From positions 124,001-188,000 of the forward strand of contig NZ_JAFUAG010000027.1 of the NCBI RefSeq assembly GCF_017464355.1: a DNA stretch of 64,000 nucleotides, read 5' to 3'. A program made the translations under genes and the position numbers. This document shows, in pieces, positions 24,587-34,309 of the stretch. A model generated the notes under the pieces. The model saw only the letters and a program-made list of their open reading frames with translations. It did no database searches and had not been told where the DNA came from. Each line of letters begins with the position of its first letter. Within the stretch, counting starts at the first letter, position 1. The DNA comes from Ruminococcus sp. (GTDB lineage: Bacteria; Bacillota; Clostridia; Oscillospirales; Ruminococcaceae).

Positions 24587-25561
24587 ATGATAAAGAGATT
24601 TGCAAATATAATGGTATGCGCTGCTATGCTGGGGCTTACAGCCTGCGGCAGTGCGGTAAGCGCAGCGGAAAATGATGAGGGTAAGCTCAGTGTGGTTTGC
24701 ACGACTTTCCCAGGATATGACTGGACCGGGGAGATACTTGGCAGCCATAGGGAAGAAGTTCAGCTGACCTACCTGCTTGATAACGGCGCTGACCTCCATA
24801 ACTACCAGCCCTCTGCGGCGGATATGGTGAAGATATCAGGCTGTGACGTTTTTGTTTACGTCGGCGGAGAAAGCGAGCATTGGGTCGCTGACGCACTGAA
24901 AGAAGCCTCCAACAAGGATATGCAGGTGGTAAAAATGCTTGATGTCCCCGGGCTTGACGCCAAGGAGGAAGAGGTCAAGGAAGGCATGGAGGCCGAGGAA
25001 GAAGATGGCGAAGAGGAAGAGCCTGAGTACGATGAGCACGTATGGCTCTCGGTGAAGAATGCGGAGATGATCAGCGGCAGCATAGCTGATGCCCTGGCTG
25101 CGGCCGATCCCGATAATTCGGCGGATTACAAGGCAAATTATGAAAGCTACAAGGCTAAGCTGGCGGAGCTTGATGAGAAGTTCACTGCTGCCGTTGAGGG
25201 CGCACAGAACAAACCTGTCATCTTCGGTGACAGGTTCCCCTTCAGGTACCTTTGCGATGACTACGGCCTTGACTACTATGCCGCCTTTGTTGGCTGCTCG
25301 GCGGAGACCGAGGCTTCCTTTGAGACAGTGGCTTTCCTGGCTGAGAAGGTAGATGAGACAGGCACTGACACATTGTTCACCATTGAGAATTCTGACGGGA
25401 AGATAGCCCAGGCTATCATCAGCAATACCGAAAAGAAGGACCAGAAGACCGCTGTGCTGAACTCGCTGCAGTCGGTAGATGCAGAAGACGCTGATAATGG
25501 CGCAAGCTATATAACGCTTATGGAACAGAACTGTGAAACACTGAAAGAGGCGCTGAAATAA
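24587..25561 (+). CDS. znuA: Zinc ABC transporter substrate-binding lipoprotein
   Basis: 324 residues. A lipoprotein signal ends at LTAC (residue 20). The cluster-9 binding-protein fold shows VVCTTFPGYDWTGEI, the first metal His in GADLHNYQPS, a second His in DEHVWLS, and a late ENSDGK segment. Between residues 124 and 148 is a strongly acidic loop (EEEDGEEEEPEYDEH) in place of the His-rich loop common in ZnuA. It hands zinc (possibly manganese) to the ZnuBC importer. A 157-base gap before znuC holds only short hairpins. Confidence 0.88.
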   Translation: MIKRFANIMVCAAMLGLTACGSAVSAAENDEGKLSVVCTTFPGYDWTGEILGSHREEVQLTYLLDNGADLHNYQPSAADMVKISGCDVFVYVGGESEHWVADALKEASNKDMQVVKMLDVPGLDAKEEEVKEGMEAEEEDGEEEEPEYDEHVWLSVKNAEMISGSIADALAAADPDNSADYKANYESYKAKLAELDEKFTAAVEGAQNKPVIFGDRFPFRYLCDDYGLDYYAAFVGCSAETEASFETVAFLAEKVDETGTDTLFTIENSDGKIAQAIISNTEKKDQKTAVLNSLQSVDAEDADNGASYITLMEQNCETLKEALK

Positions 25562-25717
25562 CAGCGCTCCCGCAATGGGGGATAAAAGTCCCGAAAACAG
25601 GACAGAAGCGCAAAGCCCGTCGGGAAACACACGGCATAGTGTGATATCGGATGAGCCAATTTTCATCAAAAATGCAAAAAGCATTCACAGAAACAATAAA
25701 TTACGGGAGTAATGTAA

Positions 25718-26437
25718 ATGGGTAAGCAGATAGAATGTAAAAACTGCACACTGGGATATGAGGGCGTAGCCGTTACGGAGGACATAAACTTCACCGTAAG
25801 CAGCGGCGATTACCTCTGTATACTGGGCGAGAACGGCTCGGGCAAAAGCACGCTGATAAAGGCGCTGCTGGGACTTCGGCCTGTAATGAACGGTAATATC
25901 GAGTGGGTAGAGTCCAAGCAGGGCGAGATAGGCTACCTGCCCCAGCAGACCGTTGTGCAGAGGGATTTTCCCGCTTCGGTCAGGGAGATAGTGCTTTCGG
26001 GCTGTCTGGGCAAGGGCAGCTTCAGGCCTTTTTATTCAAAAGAGGATAAGGAACTGGCGGATAAGACCATGACGGAGCTTGGCATAAAAGATCTGGAAAA
26101 GCGTTGCTACCGTGAGCTTTCGGGCGGACAGCAGCAAAGGGTCCTGCTGGCGAGAGCCCTTTGTGCAGCTGGGAAGATACTGCTGCTGGACGAGCCTGTC
26201 ACAGGCCTTGACCCCAAAGCCCAGAACGACCTGTATGAGCTTATCGCTAAACTGAACAAGCAGGGTATCACCATTATCATGGTCTCCCACGATATACACG
26301 CTGCGGTCAGGTATGCCAGCCATGTGCTGCATATCGGCAGCAAGAAGCAGCTGTTTTTCGGCACCAAGGACAAATATGTCAACAGCAAGCTGGGACAGAG
26401 CTTTATTCTTTCGGAGGAGGCTGAGGATAATGAGTGA
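25718..26437 (+). CDS. znuC: Zinc ABC transporter ATP-binding protein
   Basis: 239 residues. Walker A GENGSGKST (about 38-46), Q-loop LPQQTVVQRDFP, signature LSGGQQQRVLLARAL, Walker B ILLLDEP and switch His in VSHDIH are all intact. It powers the metal importer together with the following permease, whose start codon overlaps its end by 8 bases. Confidence 0.92.
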   Translation: MGKQIECKNCTLGYEGVAVTEDINFTVSSGDYLCILGENGSGKSTLIKALLGLRPVMNGNIEWVESKQGEIGYLPQQTVVQRDFPASVREIVLSGCLGKGSFRPFYSKEDKELADKTMTELGIKDLEKRCYRELSGGQQQRVLLARALCAAGKILLLDEPVTGLDPKAQNDLYELIAKLNKQGITIIMVSHDIHAAVRYASHVLHIGSKKQLFFGTKDKYVNSKLGQSFILSEEAEDNE

Positions 26438-27332
26438 GATCATGGATAAGCTGCAGTATTACTTTGCCTACCCCTTTGTGAGGTATGCACTGATCGTCGG
26501 TCTGCTGATAGCGCTTTGCTCATCTCTGCTGGGGGTAACGCTGGTGCTTAAGCGGTTTTCTTTCATCGGCGACGGACTTTCCCATGTGGCTTTCGGAGCA
26601 ATGGCGGTTTCCACCGTGCTTTCTGTGACGCTGAAAAAAATGTCGGGGGGCGAGAGCGCCTTCGGGAAATTTCTTGAAGATACCAACGGCATGGCTATAA
26701 TACTTCCCATAACGCTGCTCTCGGCGGTGCTGCTGCTGAGGACGGGGCAGAACACCAAGATAAAAGGCGATGCCGCTGTGGCCATGATATCTGTGGGGGC
26801 GCTGGCGCTGGGATATATGCTCATAAATCTGTTTCCTGCTTCTTCCAATGTGGCAGGCGATGTTTGCAGCACTCTGTTCGGTTCAACGTCCATACTCACC
26901 CTGACAAAGGGGGAGGTCTGGCTGTGCGCCATACTGGCAGTTGTGGTGCTGGCGGTGTTCATTATTTTCTACAACCGCATTTTTTCCGTTACCTTTGATG
27001 AAAACTTTGCAAAGGCAAGCGGTGTCAAGGCTGACGGCTACAACCTCATCATCGCCGTGATAACAGCACTTATCATCGTGCTGGCCATGACCCTGGTGGG
27101 CTCGCTGCTCATCTCGGCGCTGATAATTTTCCCTGCCCTTTCGGCCATGAGGCTTTTCAAGAGCTTCAAAAGCGTTATCATCTGCTCGGCTGTGATATCT
27201 GTTTTATGTGCAGGCGTGGGCATAATAGTTTCCATACTCTGCTCTACACCGGTGGGCTCTACCATAGTTTCGGCGGATATCATCGTGTTCGGCATTTTCA
27301 GCCTGACTGCGGCATTGACAAGGAGGAACTGA
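26430..27332 (+). CDS. znuB: Zinc ABC transporter permease (ABC-3 family)
   Basis: 300 residues from the ATG at 26430, after GGAGGAGGCTGAGGATA and overlapping znuC. Eight or so membrane segments; FIGDGLSHVAFGAMA and AMTLVGSLLISALIIFPALSAM are typical of the ABC-3 family that transports Zn2+ or Mn2+. The lipoprotein gene starts one base after its stop, so the unit continues. Confidence 0.92.
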   Translation: MSEIMDKLQYYFAYPFVRYALIVGLLIALCSSLLGVTLVLKRFSFIGDGLSHVAFGAMAVSTVLSVTLKKMSGGESAFGKFLEDTNGMAIILPITLLSAVLLLRTGQNTKIKGDAAVAMISVGALALGYMLINLFPASSNVAGDVCSTLFGSTSILTLTKGEVWLCAILAVVVLAVFIIFYNRIFSVTFDENFAKASGVKADGYNLIIAVITALIIVLAMTLVGSLLISALIIFPALSAMRLFKSFKSVIICSAVISVLCAGVGIIVSILCSTPVGSTIVSADIIVFGIFSLTAALTRRN

Positions 27333-27333
27333 C

Positions 27334-27915
27334 ATGAAAAGGATAATATTTGCAGCGCTGGCAGCTTCTGTCATGCTGGCGGGCTGCGGCGATACCTCAA
27401 AGGTGGACGGCCTTATAGAAAGCAGCGCCGCTGAAACAGTTACTCTCAGCAAAACAGACGAAGCCATAGCCAAGCTGGCAGAAGACAACGCAGCGTCTTA
27501 CTGGGCTGACAAGGAGACCACTCCTGTTCCCATGACCACTAAGATAGAAGAGAGCGAGCTCCAGAATGGTGATATAGATATCGACCTGACGAGCCTTGAC
27601 GCAAATATGCTCTATGCACAGGTATATGCGATGACCGCTGAGCCTGAAAAATATGTGGGCAAGAAGGTACGCGCAACAGGCACCTTTGCCCATACCCAGG
27701 ACCCCAACGGCAGCGATTATTTTGCAGTGTTCATCGCTGATGCGGCAGCCTGCTGCCAGCAGGGACTTGAATTCCGCCGTGAGGGAGAATTCAGCTACCC
27801 CGAGGATTACCCCGAGGTCAATGAGCCCATTACCGTAACAGGCACTTTCAACACCTATCAGGAGGGCATTTACACCTACTGCGAGCTTATGGACGCAGAT
27901 ATGGTGGTAGGTTAA
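27334..27915 (+). CDS. OB-fold-like lipoprotein at the end of the zinc operon
   Basis: 193 residues. A lipoprotein signal ends at LAGC (residue 18). After a disordered stretch, residues about 100-190 (PEKYVGKKVRATGTF, ADAAACCQQGLEF, EPITVTGTFNTY) look like an OB-fold. The Cys-Cys pair and GLEF echo the C-terminal part of the DUF1980/YcgQ family found near zinc-regulated genes; this resemblance is from memory. It may bind metal at the cell surface next to ZnuA. Confidence 0.65.
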   Translation: MKRIIFAALAASVMLAGCGDTSKVDGLIESSAAETVTLSKTDEAIAKLAEDNAASYWADKETTPVPMTTKIEESELQNGDIDIDLTSLDANMLYAQVYAMTAEPEKYVGKKVRATGTFAHTQDPNGSDYFAVFIADAAACCQQGLEFRREGEFSYPEDYPEVNEPITVTGTFNTYQEGIYTYCELMDADMVVG

Positions 27916-27934
27916 AATCACTTTGCATAAAAAG

Positions 27935-27970
27935 GAGAGCGTGGACAGTTCCACGCTCTCTTTGTTTTTT
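27935..27970. terminator. Bidirectional intrinsic terminator
   Basis: GAGAGCGTGG pairs with CCACGCTCTC, followed by TTTGTTTTTT. It closes the zinc operon and, on the other strand, the DUF4132 operon. Confidence 0.9.
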
Positions 27971-30900
27971 ATATCGACGGGGCTGCCCCGAGTACGGAGG
28001 TCAGCTGCATGATAAGTTCACTGAAATATCTTTCGCTGACACTGCCTATCTCCAGGGGCTGATAGCGGTAGTAGCTGCTGTCGGGGGTACTGAGCTCCAG
28101 TTTGCCTACAGTTACTTCCTCGCCCTCAAAGTCATAGTTGACTATGCTCGCCCCAGAGAACACCAGATATGCACGGGTGCCTGCGGCTGTCCAGCTGCCG
28201 TCCGCCTGCCTGGTGCGGCTGCTTATATCCTCACGGTAGAAGTAGTAGAAGAACCCTGCGTCCTCAGCCTGACCCTTGTACCAGCCTATCTTGGTAAGCT
28301 TGCCTATGAGAGAAAGGCTGTTCAGCTCTATGCCGTCAAAACGCAGTATCTCCGTGGACTTGCGCTCCTCATCGGTCATGCGGAAGATCCTTCTGTCAAG
28401 CTGCGGGAAGGGCTGGGTGATCTCGTAGTCTTCCAGCTGCTCCTTCCAGGCGGATATCTGTTCCGCTGTCAGCTCCAGCGGGTGAACAAGACCTATCTTT
28501 GCGTTATCGGGAATTGTCAGCTCATCGTCATCTACCGAGTTGAAGCTGCCCTCCTCGGTGTAGCGGAAGGTGTCTGTCAGCTTGCCGCTGTCATCGTACA
28601 GCCCCCAGATGAGCCCCATGGCGAAGCCGTGCATAACTGCGTTCTTCACGAAAAGCTCCTTCCAGCCCTCAGCTGTCCAGCGGCGGTCGTTCATAAGCAC
28701 GCTCTCGAGTCTGGCGGACTGGTTGGCTGCTACGGTCTTCAGCTGCTTTTTCATCTCCTTGAAGTCAGCTGTTGCTGCTGCGGCTTTTTCTGCATCATCG
28801 CCGGCTGCGGGCTTGGGCAGATTTTTTACCTGCTTATCCCCGTTGAATATCTGCAGGACATTGCCTGCACCCAGGTATACCTTGAACTGCCTGGGGCCGA
28901 AGTCGAATTCACGGCACATATTCTCATCAAAGCCCAGGTCGGGTACTATCTTGTCGGCCAGCTCGTCGGTGGTCAGCCCCAGTTCCTCGGCGGCATTCCT
29001 CAAAGCGTCGGCCGCTGCACCGCGCACCATTTTGTTCTTGAACTTGCGGGACATACCGTCCACGTTCATAAGGGCGGTCTTGCTGCCGCTGAGCGCCATG
29101 GCCCGTACAGCCTCGGAAGCTATAGCCCCACGGGAATTCTCGCCCCAGAACTTTATGTAGTGCATGAAGCTTTCCTCCACAGCGCTGCCCCCGTGGAGAG
29201 CCGTAAAGTACAGCACCCACTTGGTCTTGGCCTGCGCCCCTGCGTCTACCCATTTAGCGAAGACATCTGCGGCAAAGGCGGCCAGCTCGCGCTTGTTGAG
29301 TTTTTCTGCCAGCACGTTTGCAGTGGGGCTCGCCCCGAATTCTGTCATGCCTGCGTAGCACATCATCAGGGCTTCGAGGTACTTGCGCTCACACTCGCTG
29401 CCGTCGGCATTGTGTACGGTCTTGGTGGAGCCGTCAAAGGCAAAGGCGACTTTTCTGGCCTTGCCGCCCTTGGTCAGCTCCTCCACAGGGTCAACAGCCG
29501 AGGGCTTTGTGCTGTCCTCGGGTGCCGCGGGAGCAGCGCCCAGCAGCAGGGCAGCCTTATCCTTTATCTTGGCAGACTTTTCCTTTTCATACAGCGCTTC
29601 AAGCTCAGTCCTGTAATCGGCAGCACCCTGCTTCTCGATGATAGCCAGTGCCAGTTCACGGGCGGAGGCTTTCTTCCTGGTCAGCAGTGCAGCTATGTCA
29701 TCGTGCCAGATGTTCATGCCTGCCATGCACTTTGTAAGCTCGGTCTTGACAGCCTTGCTGGTATCCTCAGCCATAGCGAAAAGCTGTGCTTTGTAGCGCT
29801 CGGGGTCACGGCTGTAGGCCATGGCTGATATCTGTCTGCCCAGGGCGGGAAGCTCTGCATGGTCAACTTTGTCCAGCGCCTCCTTATGGTCAGTGCCGAA
29901 AGCGGCAGCTATCTTCATGGCAGTGGACTCCTTATGAGAGTAGAGAGTATCGATGTAATTGCTGAGGGTCTTCAGTATAGTAGTGGGGTGCAGCCCTGTT
30001 CTCAGCAGCATTTCCACGGACTTGTCAGGTTCATCGGTGAACTCGAAGCCTGTGGCTCTATTTATGATGAAGTCCTTGCTCCAGCCCATATCCGCCATTA
30101 CCAGCACCGCATAGTAGCGGCAGAAGAAATCCTCCGACCCAACAGATGAGTAACAAGTGCATACAGGACGCTCACGGGTCGTCCATTTCAGGTCGGTCAG
30201 GGTGGGAAGTACCTCTTCAAGGGTCTTTCTGCCGTTGATGTAATCCACCATTTCATCTGCGGCGGGCTTATCAAAGCCTGTCCTTATAATATCGGCAGCC
30301 TGCTCTCTTATGGCAGCGTTAATATCGGGGCAGGGAAGTCCCAGCTCTTTCAGGGTGTCGGCAAGGGTCCTCATGACTATGGGGTCATCGGTATTCAGCA
30401 CGGCCTCTGTGAAAGCTTCGGTGTGATTTTTCGCCATTTTTCTGAGGTGAGCATTGACGAGCTCATGATCCGTTTCGGGGTATCTTAGGTAGAATGCCAC
30501 ATATATGGCAGCGTACTTGGTGCAGAGCAGGGGCTCCTCCTCGATGACATCAAGGGCTTTGTAGCAGAAATTCTTCATGACCACATTTGTAAGCTTTTTG
30601 GTGTCATGCTTGGCATACATCACGGCCTTTGCCCTGGCGGTGCTGTCAAATCTGCCCAGCTCTGTCATCAGCAGGTAAAAACTGAAGTTCGTGTCATCGG
30701 GGGTGCCTGCGGTACCGTTTGGCTGAATGTCAGCAGCGTACTTTGCTATGTGCTTTACGATATTGTCAGCCTTGTCGGTGTGTTCGAGCGCAAGGGCATA
30801 TATGGAGTTGGCCATACGTCTGTTGGTCTGGGCGATGATATCGCCCATCTGCATATATTCCTCGGCAGACCTGCCCTTGTAGATGTAATCTCTGTTCCTC

Positions 30901-31340
30901 AGTATATTGCCTGTACACCACACACAGGTAAAGGCCTCGGCGCAGAGCCTTGCCTTTTCTCTGCCCAGCCAGCCTGTCAGGGCTCTTTCGAAAAGTGCGC
31001 TGCATTTTTGGGGAGAATTGTTGTCGGTGACTATGCTGTCTACCAGCCCCACACAGCTGACCCCGACGGCTGCCCACAGAAAGCAGAGGAAACGGTCGGT
31101 CAGCTCATTGTTATTTGCCCTTACTATCTCCAGGTTGACAGCCTTTTCGTACTTGCCCTTGTCTGTGATGGGTCTGCCGTAGACAGCACACAGGGTAACA
31201 TTGGAAAGTATCCCGTAGTCCACAGGCTTGCTCATATCCATGAATTCCTCGAAAAACGGGCGGTTCTCCTCCAGCATACCCTGCTTTACCAGCAGCTCGC
31301 CCAGGCTGCTGCCCTTCATTGGTTGTTGTGCGTAGATCAT
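27969..31340 (-). CDS. DUF4132 (MolR/YehI-like) protein, last gene of the AAA/VWA operon
   Basis: 1123 residues from the ATG at 31340, with AAAGGAGAT 6 bases upstream. The first ~750 residues are helical and repeat-like, resembling HEAT-type scaffolds. The C-terminal third matches the DUF4132 domain of E. coli YehI/MolR: LRFDGIELNSLSLIGKLTKIGWYKG... followed by DAGFFYYFYRED. There is no signal peptide. Function is unknown in any organism to my knowledge. It starts 19 bases after the SWIM gene and is the largest member of a five-gene unit. By analogy with other MoxR-VWA systems it may be the effector or the scaffold. Confidence 0.75.
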   Translation of the reverse strand: MIYAQQPMKGSSLGELLVKQGMLEENRPFFEEFMDMSKPVDYGILSNVTLCAVYGRPITDKGKYEKAVNLEIVRANNNELTDRFLCFLWAAVGVSCVGLVDSIVTDNNSPQKCSALFERALTGWLGREKARLCAEAFTCVWCTGNILRNRDYIYKGRSAEEYMQMGDIIAQTNRRMANSIYALALEHTDKADNIVKHIAKYAADIQPNGTAGTPDDTNFSFYLLMTELGRFDSTARAKAVMYAKHDTKKLTNVVMKNFCYKALDVIEEEPLLCTKYAAIYVAFYLRYPETDHELVNAHLRKMAKNHTEAFTEAVLNTDDPIVMRTLADTLKELGLPCPDINAAIREQAADIIRTGFDKPAADEMVDYINGRKTLEEVLPTLTDLKWTTRERPVCTCYSSVGSEDFFCRYYAVLVMADMGWSKDFIINRATGFEFTDEPDKSVEMLLRTGLHPTTILKTLSNYIDTLYSHKESTAMKIAAAFGTDHKEALDKVDHAELPALGRQISAMAYSRDPERYKAQLFAMAEDTSKAVKTELTKCMAGMNIWHDDIAALLTRKKASARELALAIIEKQGAADYRTELEALYEKEKSAKIKDKAALLLGAAPAAPEDSTKPSAVDPVEELTKGGKARKVAFAFDGSTKTVHNADGSECERKYLEALMMCYAGMTEFGASPTANVLAEKLNKRELAAFAADVFAKWVDAGAQAKTKWVLYFTALHGGSAVEESFMHYIKFWGENSRGAIASEAVRAMALSGSKTALMNVDGMSRKFKNKMVRGAAADALRNAAEELGLTTDELADKIVPDLGFDENMCREFDFGPRQFKVYLGAGNVLQIFNGDKQVKNLPKPAAGDDAEKAAAATADFKEMKKQLKTVAANQSARLESVLMNDRRWTAEGWKELFVKNAVMHGFAMGLIWGLYDDSGKLTDTFRYTEEGSFNSVDDDELTIPDNAKIGLVHPLELTAEQISAWKEQLEDYEITQPFPQLDRRIFRMTDEERKSTEILRFDGIELNSLSLIGKLTKIGWYKGQAEDAGFFYYFYREDISSRTRQADGSWTAAGTRAYLVFSGASIVNYDFEGEEVTVGKLELSTPDSSYYRYQPLEIGSVSERYFSELIMQLTSVLGAAPSI

Positions 31341-31359
31341 TTTTTTATCTCCTTTCGTA

Positions 31360-33150
31360 TCATTCATGCTCAGGCTGCATTTTTGCCAGGGCACTTATTG
31401 TCTGAAGTCTTTTTTCACCTGCACGGATATAATCGTACAGCACCGTCATCTTCTGCATGATGTCCGCAGTGCTGCCCCCCGTGCTGTGACGGTAGGCGCC
31501 TGCCAGCGCAAGAAGCTCCTCCGTCATTGCCGCAAGATTTCCCATGCCGCAGTTTTTTGCCTGCCGTGCCAGCTTGTCCTCGTCCCGTATCTGAGAACGA
31601 AGTCCGCAGTGTACGATAAAATAAAGGGTCTCACGAAGCTTTGCGAAGAGTTTCAGCAGTTCCTCCGCATACACCGCCTGCCCCTCGGCACCGTCGTACT
31701 TCTCGGGCAGAAAATACTGCTTGTCATCAAAGGGGGTTATGAAGTCGTATATCTCCACGGGGAACAGCACCAGCTCGCCTTCCTCGATGCTTGCTATCCC
31801 TAAGAAGGTAAAGCGCTTTTCGTCCTTTTCCCTGAGCATACGAGTGGCTATCTTTTCCAGCTGGTCGATGAAATCTTTGGTCTCCGCCTGATATTTCGCC
31901 CGCACCTTCATGCGGCAGCCCCGCCAGTCCTCGATCTCCATGATGAACTGCTGGCTGTATTTATCGAACCTGTGATATCGGCAGCCCGCCGCTGTCACGA
32001 AGAACAGCCTGTCCGTTTCAAGGGGGCCTGCCTCGTCAAGGGCAGCGGCTATCTCACGGAAATCATCTTTGATAAGTTGAAGCACCGCAGGGCAGTTCAG
32101 CCCTGCATTTGACTGGCTGATGACCCTTGTGCTTCCCGAGGAGGAAAGCTTCTCGCCGCTGACCTTAGCTCCCGTAAGCACCATGCGACTCTTCATGACA
32201 TTGCGTATGGGTACGCCTAAGTCCCAGGGGGTGGTGACAGCATACCTCATACGGGAGTTTTTCTCATAGTAGGCAGGCCGCAGCTCTGACATTGTGAGGA
32301 AGGTCTGTCCCGTGACCTTGTTCTCGTCCAGAAAATAGAAGATATCTCCCTCGAACTCACCGCCCCGCACCTGTCTGCCGCCTATGGGCAAAAGGGTCAG
32401 GGCGCCTTTGACCTCGGTGTAGCTTTTGCGGAACTCACCCAGCTCCGTAACGGGTATGCCATCTCTTTCAAGGCGGGCAAGCTTCTTGTCCGTGCGGCAG
32501 AGTTTTTCTGCAAAAGCCTGCCCGTCAAAGGCCGCGCGTCTGCCCAGGTGCTGGCTGAGTTTTCCGCCTATGTCACGCATCATTCGCTCGGCATCGGCGG
32601 CACGGACAGCGTGGCAGCGCACCGCAGCGGCTTCGATACGAGCGGGCATATCCTCGGGCACCCGCACCAGACCGCTTTCAAGTATCTCCCGCAGCAGCCC
32701 CCTGCAAAGGGCAGCGCACTCATGCACCTTGGCTTCGTCCCTGGGTGGAAGCTTTTCTGCCTCGGGCTCGGCTTTCGCTGCCGCCGAAGTTACTCCCGCC
32801 CCGGGAGCTTCTTCCTGTTTCACCTCAGCATTGTCTTCCGCCGCGGGGGCCTGTGCGGGGACTTCCGCAGGGGGCAGAGTATTCTTCAGCAGCACCAGCG
32901 CCCCGACTATATGCCTGCACACCGCCCGTGAGGGGCAGCTGCAGCTGCTTTGTTCAAGGGGGTCTTTCAGGGTAACGGTCTCGCCGCCGAAGGGGATAGT
33001 TATGCTGTCCTCGTTCTCGGTGAACTCACAGGGAGCGCCCTCGGCGTCCTTGCAGGCACGCTTGTAGGTGCCCTTGTTGGCCAGCCCGATGAGATAGTCC
33101 TCGTCCGCCAGAGAAATTTTCTGTCTTAATTTTTGTACAGTTTCTGTCAC
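31360..33150 (-). CDS. SWIM zinc-finger protein (YehQ-like)
   Basis: 596 residues, GTG start at 33150 after GGAGGTGAGATA. A SWIM zinc finger, CSCPSRAVCRH (C-x-C-x5-C-x-H), lies at about residues 70-80, followed by a Glu/Ala/Pro-rich linker to about 130 and a long, mostly helical region without a recognised catalytic motif. SWIM fingers bind DNA or proteins. It starts 13 bases after the VWA stop. Its place in the operon matches YehQ beside YehP in E. coli. Confidence 0.75.
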   Translation of the reverse strand: MTETVQKLRQKISLADEDYLIGLANKGTYKRACKDAEGAPCEFTENEDSITIPFGGETVTLKDPLEQSSCSCPSRAVCRHIVGALVLLKNTLPPAEVPAQAPAAEDNAEVKQEEAPGAGVTSAAAKAEPEAEKLPPRDEAKVHECAALCRGLLREILESGLVRVPEDMPARIEAAAVRCHAVRAADAERMMRDIGGKLSQHLGRRAAFDGQAFAEKLCRTDKKLARLERDGIPVTELGEFRKSYTEVKGALTLLPIGGRQVRGGEFEGDIFYFLDENKVTGQTFLTMSELRPAYYEKNSRMRYAVTTPWDLGVPIRNVMKSRMVLTGAKVSGEKLSSSGSTRVISQSNAGLNCPAVLQLIKDDFREIAAALDEAGPLETDRLFFVTAAGCRYHRFDKYSQQFIMEIEDWRGCRMKVRAKYQAETKDFIDQLEKIATRMLREKDEKRFTFLGIASIEEGELVLFPVEIYDFITPFDDKQYFLPEKYDGAEGQAVYAEELLKLFAKLRETLYFIVHCGLRSQIRDEDKLARQAKNCGMGNLAAMTEELLALAGAYRHSTGGSTADIMQKMTVLYDYIRAGEKRLQTISALAKMQPEHE

Positions 33151-33163
33151 TATCTCACCTCCC

Positions 33164-34309
33164 TCAGCTCAATATGCTGCCTATGTGTTCCCCTAACTGC
33201 TCGGGGGTCATGGCACCGACGAATGCGCCCATATCTGCCAGCTTCTGACCCAGCACCCTGTCAAAGGCCGCATTTGCGTTCTCATCAAGGGCGGTCAGGT
33301 AGCTGAGCTTTGCGCCGCTTGTGATTATGTTTCTGCTTACGTTCATCAGGCGGTCTTCTCTTCCGCCCTCATACAGGTCGGTGACACATATGACCGCCGT
33401 CTGTGAGGGTGTGGTGATAAGGCTCTCGCAGTAGGTCATGGCCTTGCCGATGTCAGTTCCGCCCCCCAGCTGCACGCTCATCAGCACCTCCGCAGGCTCT
33501 TCCGCCCGGCCGCTGAGGTCTACCACATTGGTATCGAAGATGACCAGCTTGACCTCTGCAAAGGGCAGTTTGGAGATGATCTGCGCCATGACCGCACTGT
33601 AGATAATGGAGCTTGACATGGAACCGCTTTCGTCCACGGCGATGATGACAGTCTTGTTGTTGAAGCGCTTTACCCTGTTGGAAAAATATATCTCTTTCAG
33701 CATGAGCTGTTCGCTGTCACTGTCGTAGTTTTTCAGGTTGCGGCGGATAGTCTTTTTTATATCAAGATTTCTCGCTGAATGTATGGGGCTCGAGCTGTTG
33801 CGGTCAAGCCTGCCCATTACCGAGCGCCGCACCGAGTTCTCCAGCTTTGCACGCAGCTCCTCGGCCACCTGTGCCGCCACCCGCTTGGCAGTTTCCAGCA
33901 CCTCGCCCCGCATAAGGTGCCGCAGGGAAAGTATGGTCTTTAAAAGCTCCATGTTCGGGGTCATCTTTTCAAGAACTTCCTTGTCGGTCAGCAGCTCTGT
34001 CAGCCCGAATTCATCGAGGGCGTGCCTTTCCAGCACCTCTGCGGTCTGTCTGGGGAAAAGCTCACGCACCCTGGTTATCCACCTGGCGGCGGTTATCCTT
34101 GACTCACCTGTGCCCCCCGTCCTTGACTCGTTCTCGCGGACATCATCGCCACCCGAACGGCTGTAGAGGTAATCGAGCAGCTGCTCCATGTCCGCAAAGC
34201 TTTTCAGCTCCTCGCTACTGCCCGAAAACTCCAGGTCACGGTCGGACTGGCTGCCAAGCACCAGCCGCCAGCGGTTCACCGAAAGGGCTTTCTGTTCAGC
34301 CTCTGTCAA
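33164..34309 (-). CDS. VWA-domain (CoxE/YehP-like) protein
   Basis: 381 residues with a TTG start at 34309: AAGGAGGTGAGCAG lies just upstream, and TTGA overlaps the preceding gene's TGA. The N-terminal half is helical. The C-terminal von Willebrand A domain has a full metal-ion-dependent adhesion site: DESGSMSSS (DxSxS), the Thr of GGTDIGKA, and the Asp of CVTDLYEGG. VWA proteins of this type partner with MoxR AAA+ ATPases to remodel or metallate a client protein. Overlap with the DUF5682 gene indicates fixed stoichiometry. Confidence 0.85.
   Translation of the reverse strand: MTEAEQKALSVNRWRLVLGSQSDRDLEFSGSSEELKSFADMEQLLDYLYSRSGGDDVRENESRTGGTGESRITAARWITRVRELFPRQTAEVLERHALDEFGLTELLTDKEVLEKMTPNMELLKTILSLRHLMRGEVLETAKRVAAQVAEELRAKLENSVRRSVMGRLDRNSSSPIHSARNLDIKKTIRRNLKNYDSDSEQLMLKEIYFSNRVKRFNNKTVIIAVDESGSMSSSIIYSAVMAQIISKLPFAEVKLVIFDTNVVDLSGRAEEPAEVLMSVQLGGGTDIGKAMTYCESLITTPSQTAVICVTDLYEGGREDRLMNVSRNIITSGAKLSYLTALDENANAAFDRVLGQKLADMGAFVGAMTPEQLGEHIGSILS

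Noticed and set aside
28482-29828. Long plus-strand open frame opposite the DUF4132 gene
   Set aside because: Composition is that of an antisense shadow, with no recognisable motif or start signal.
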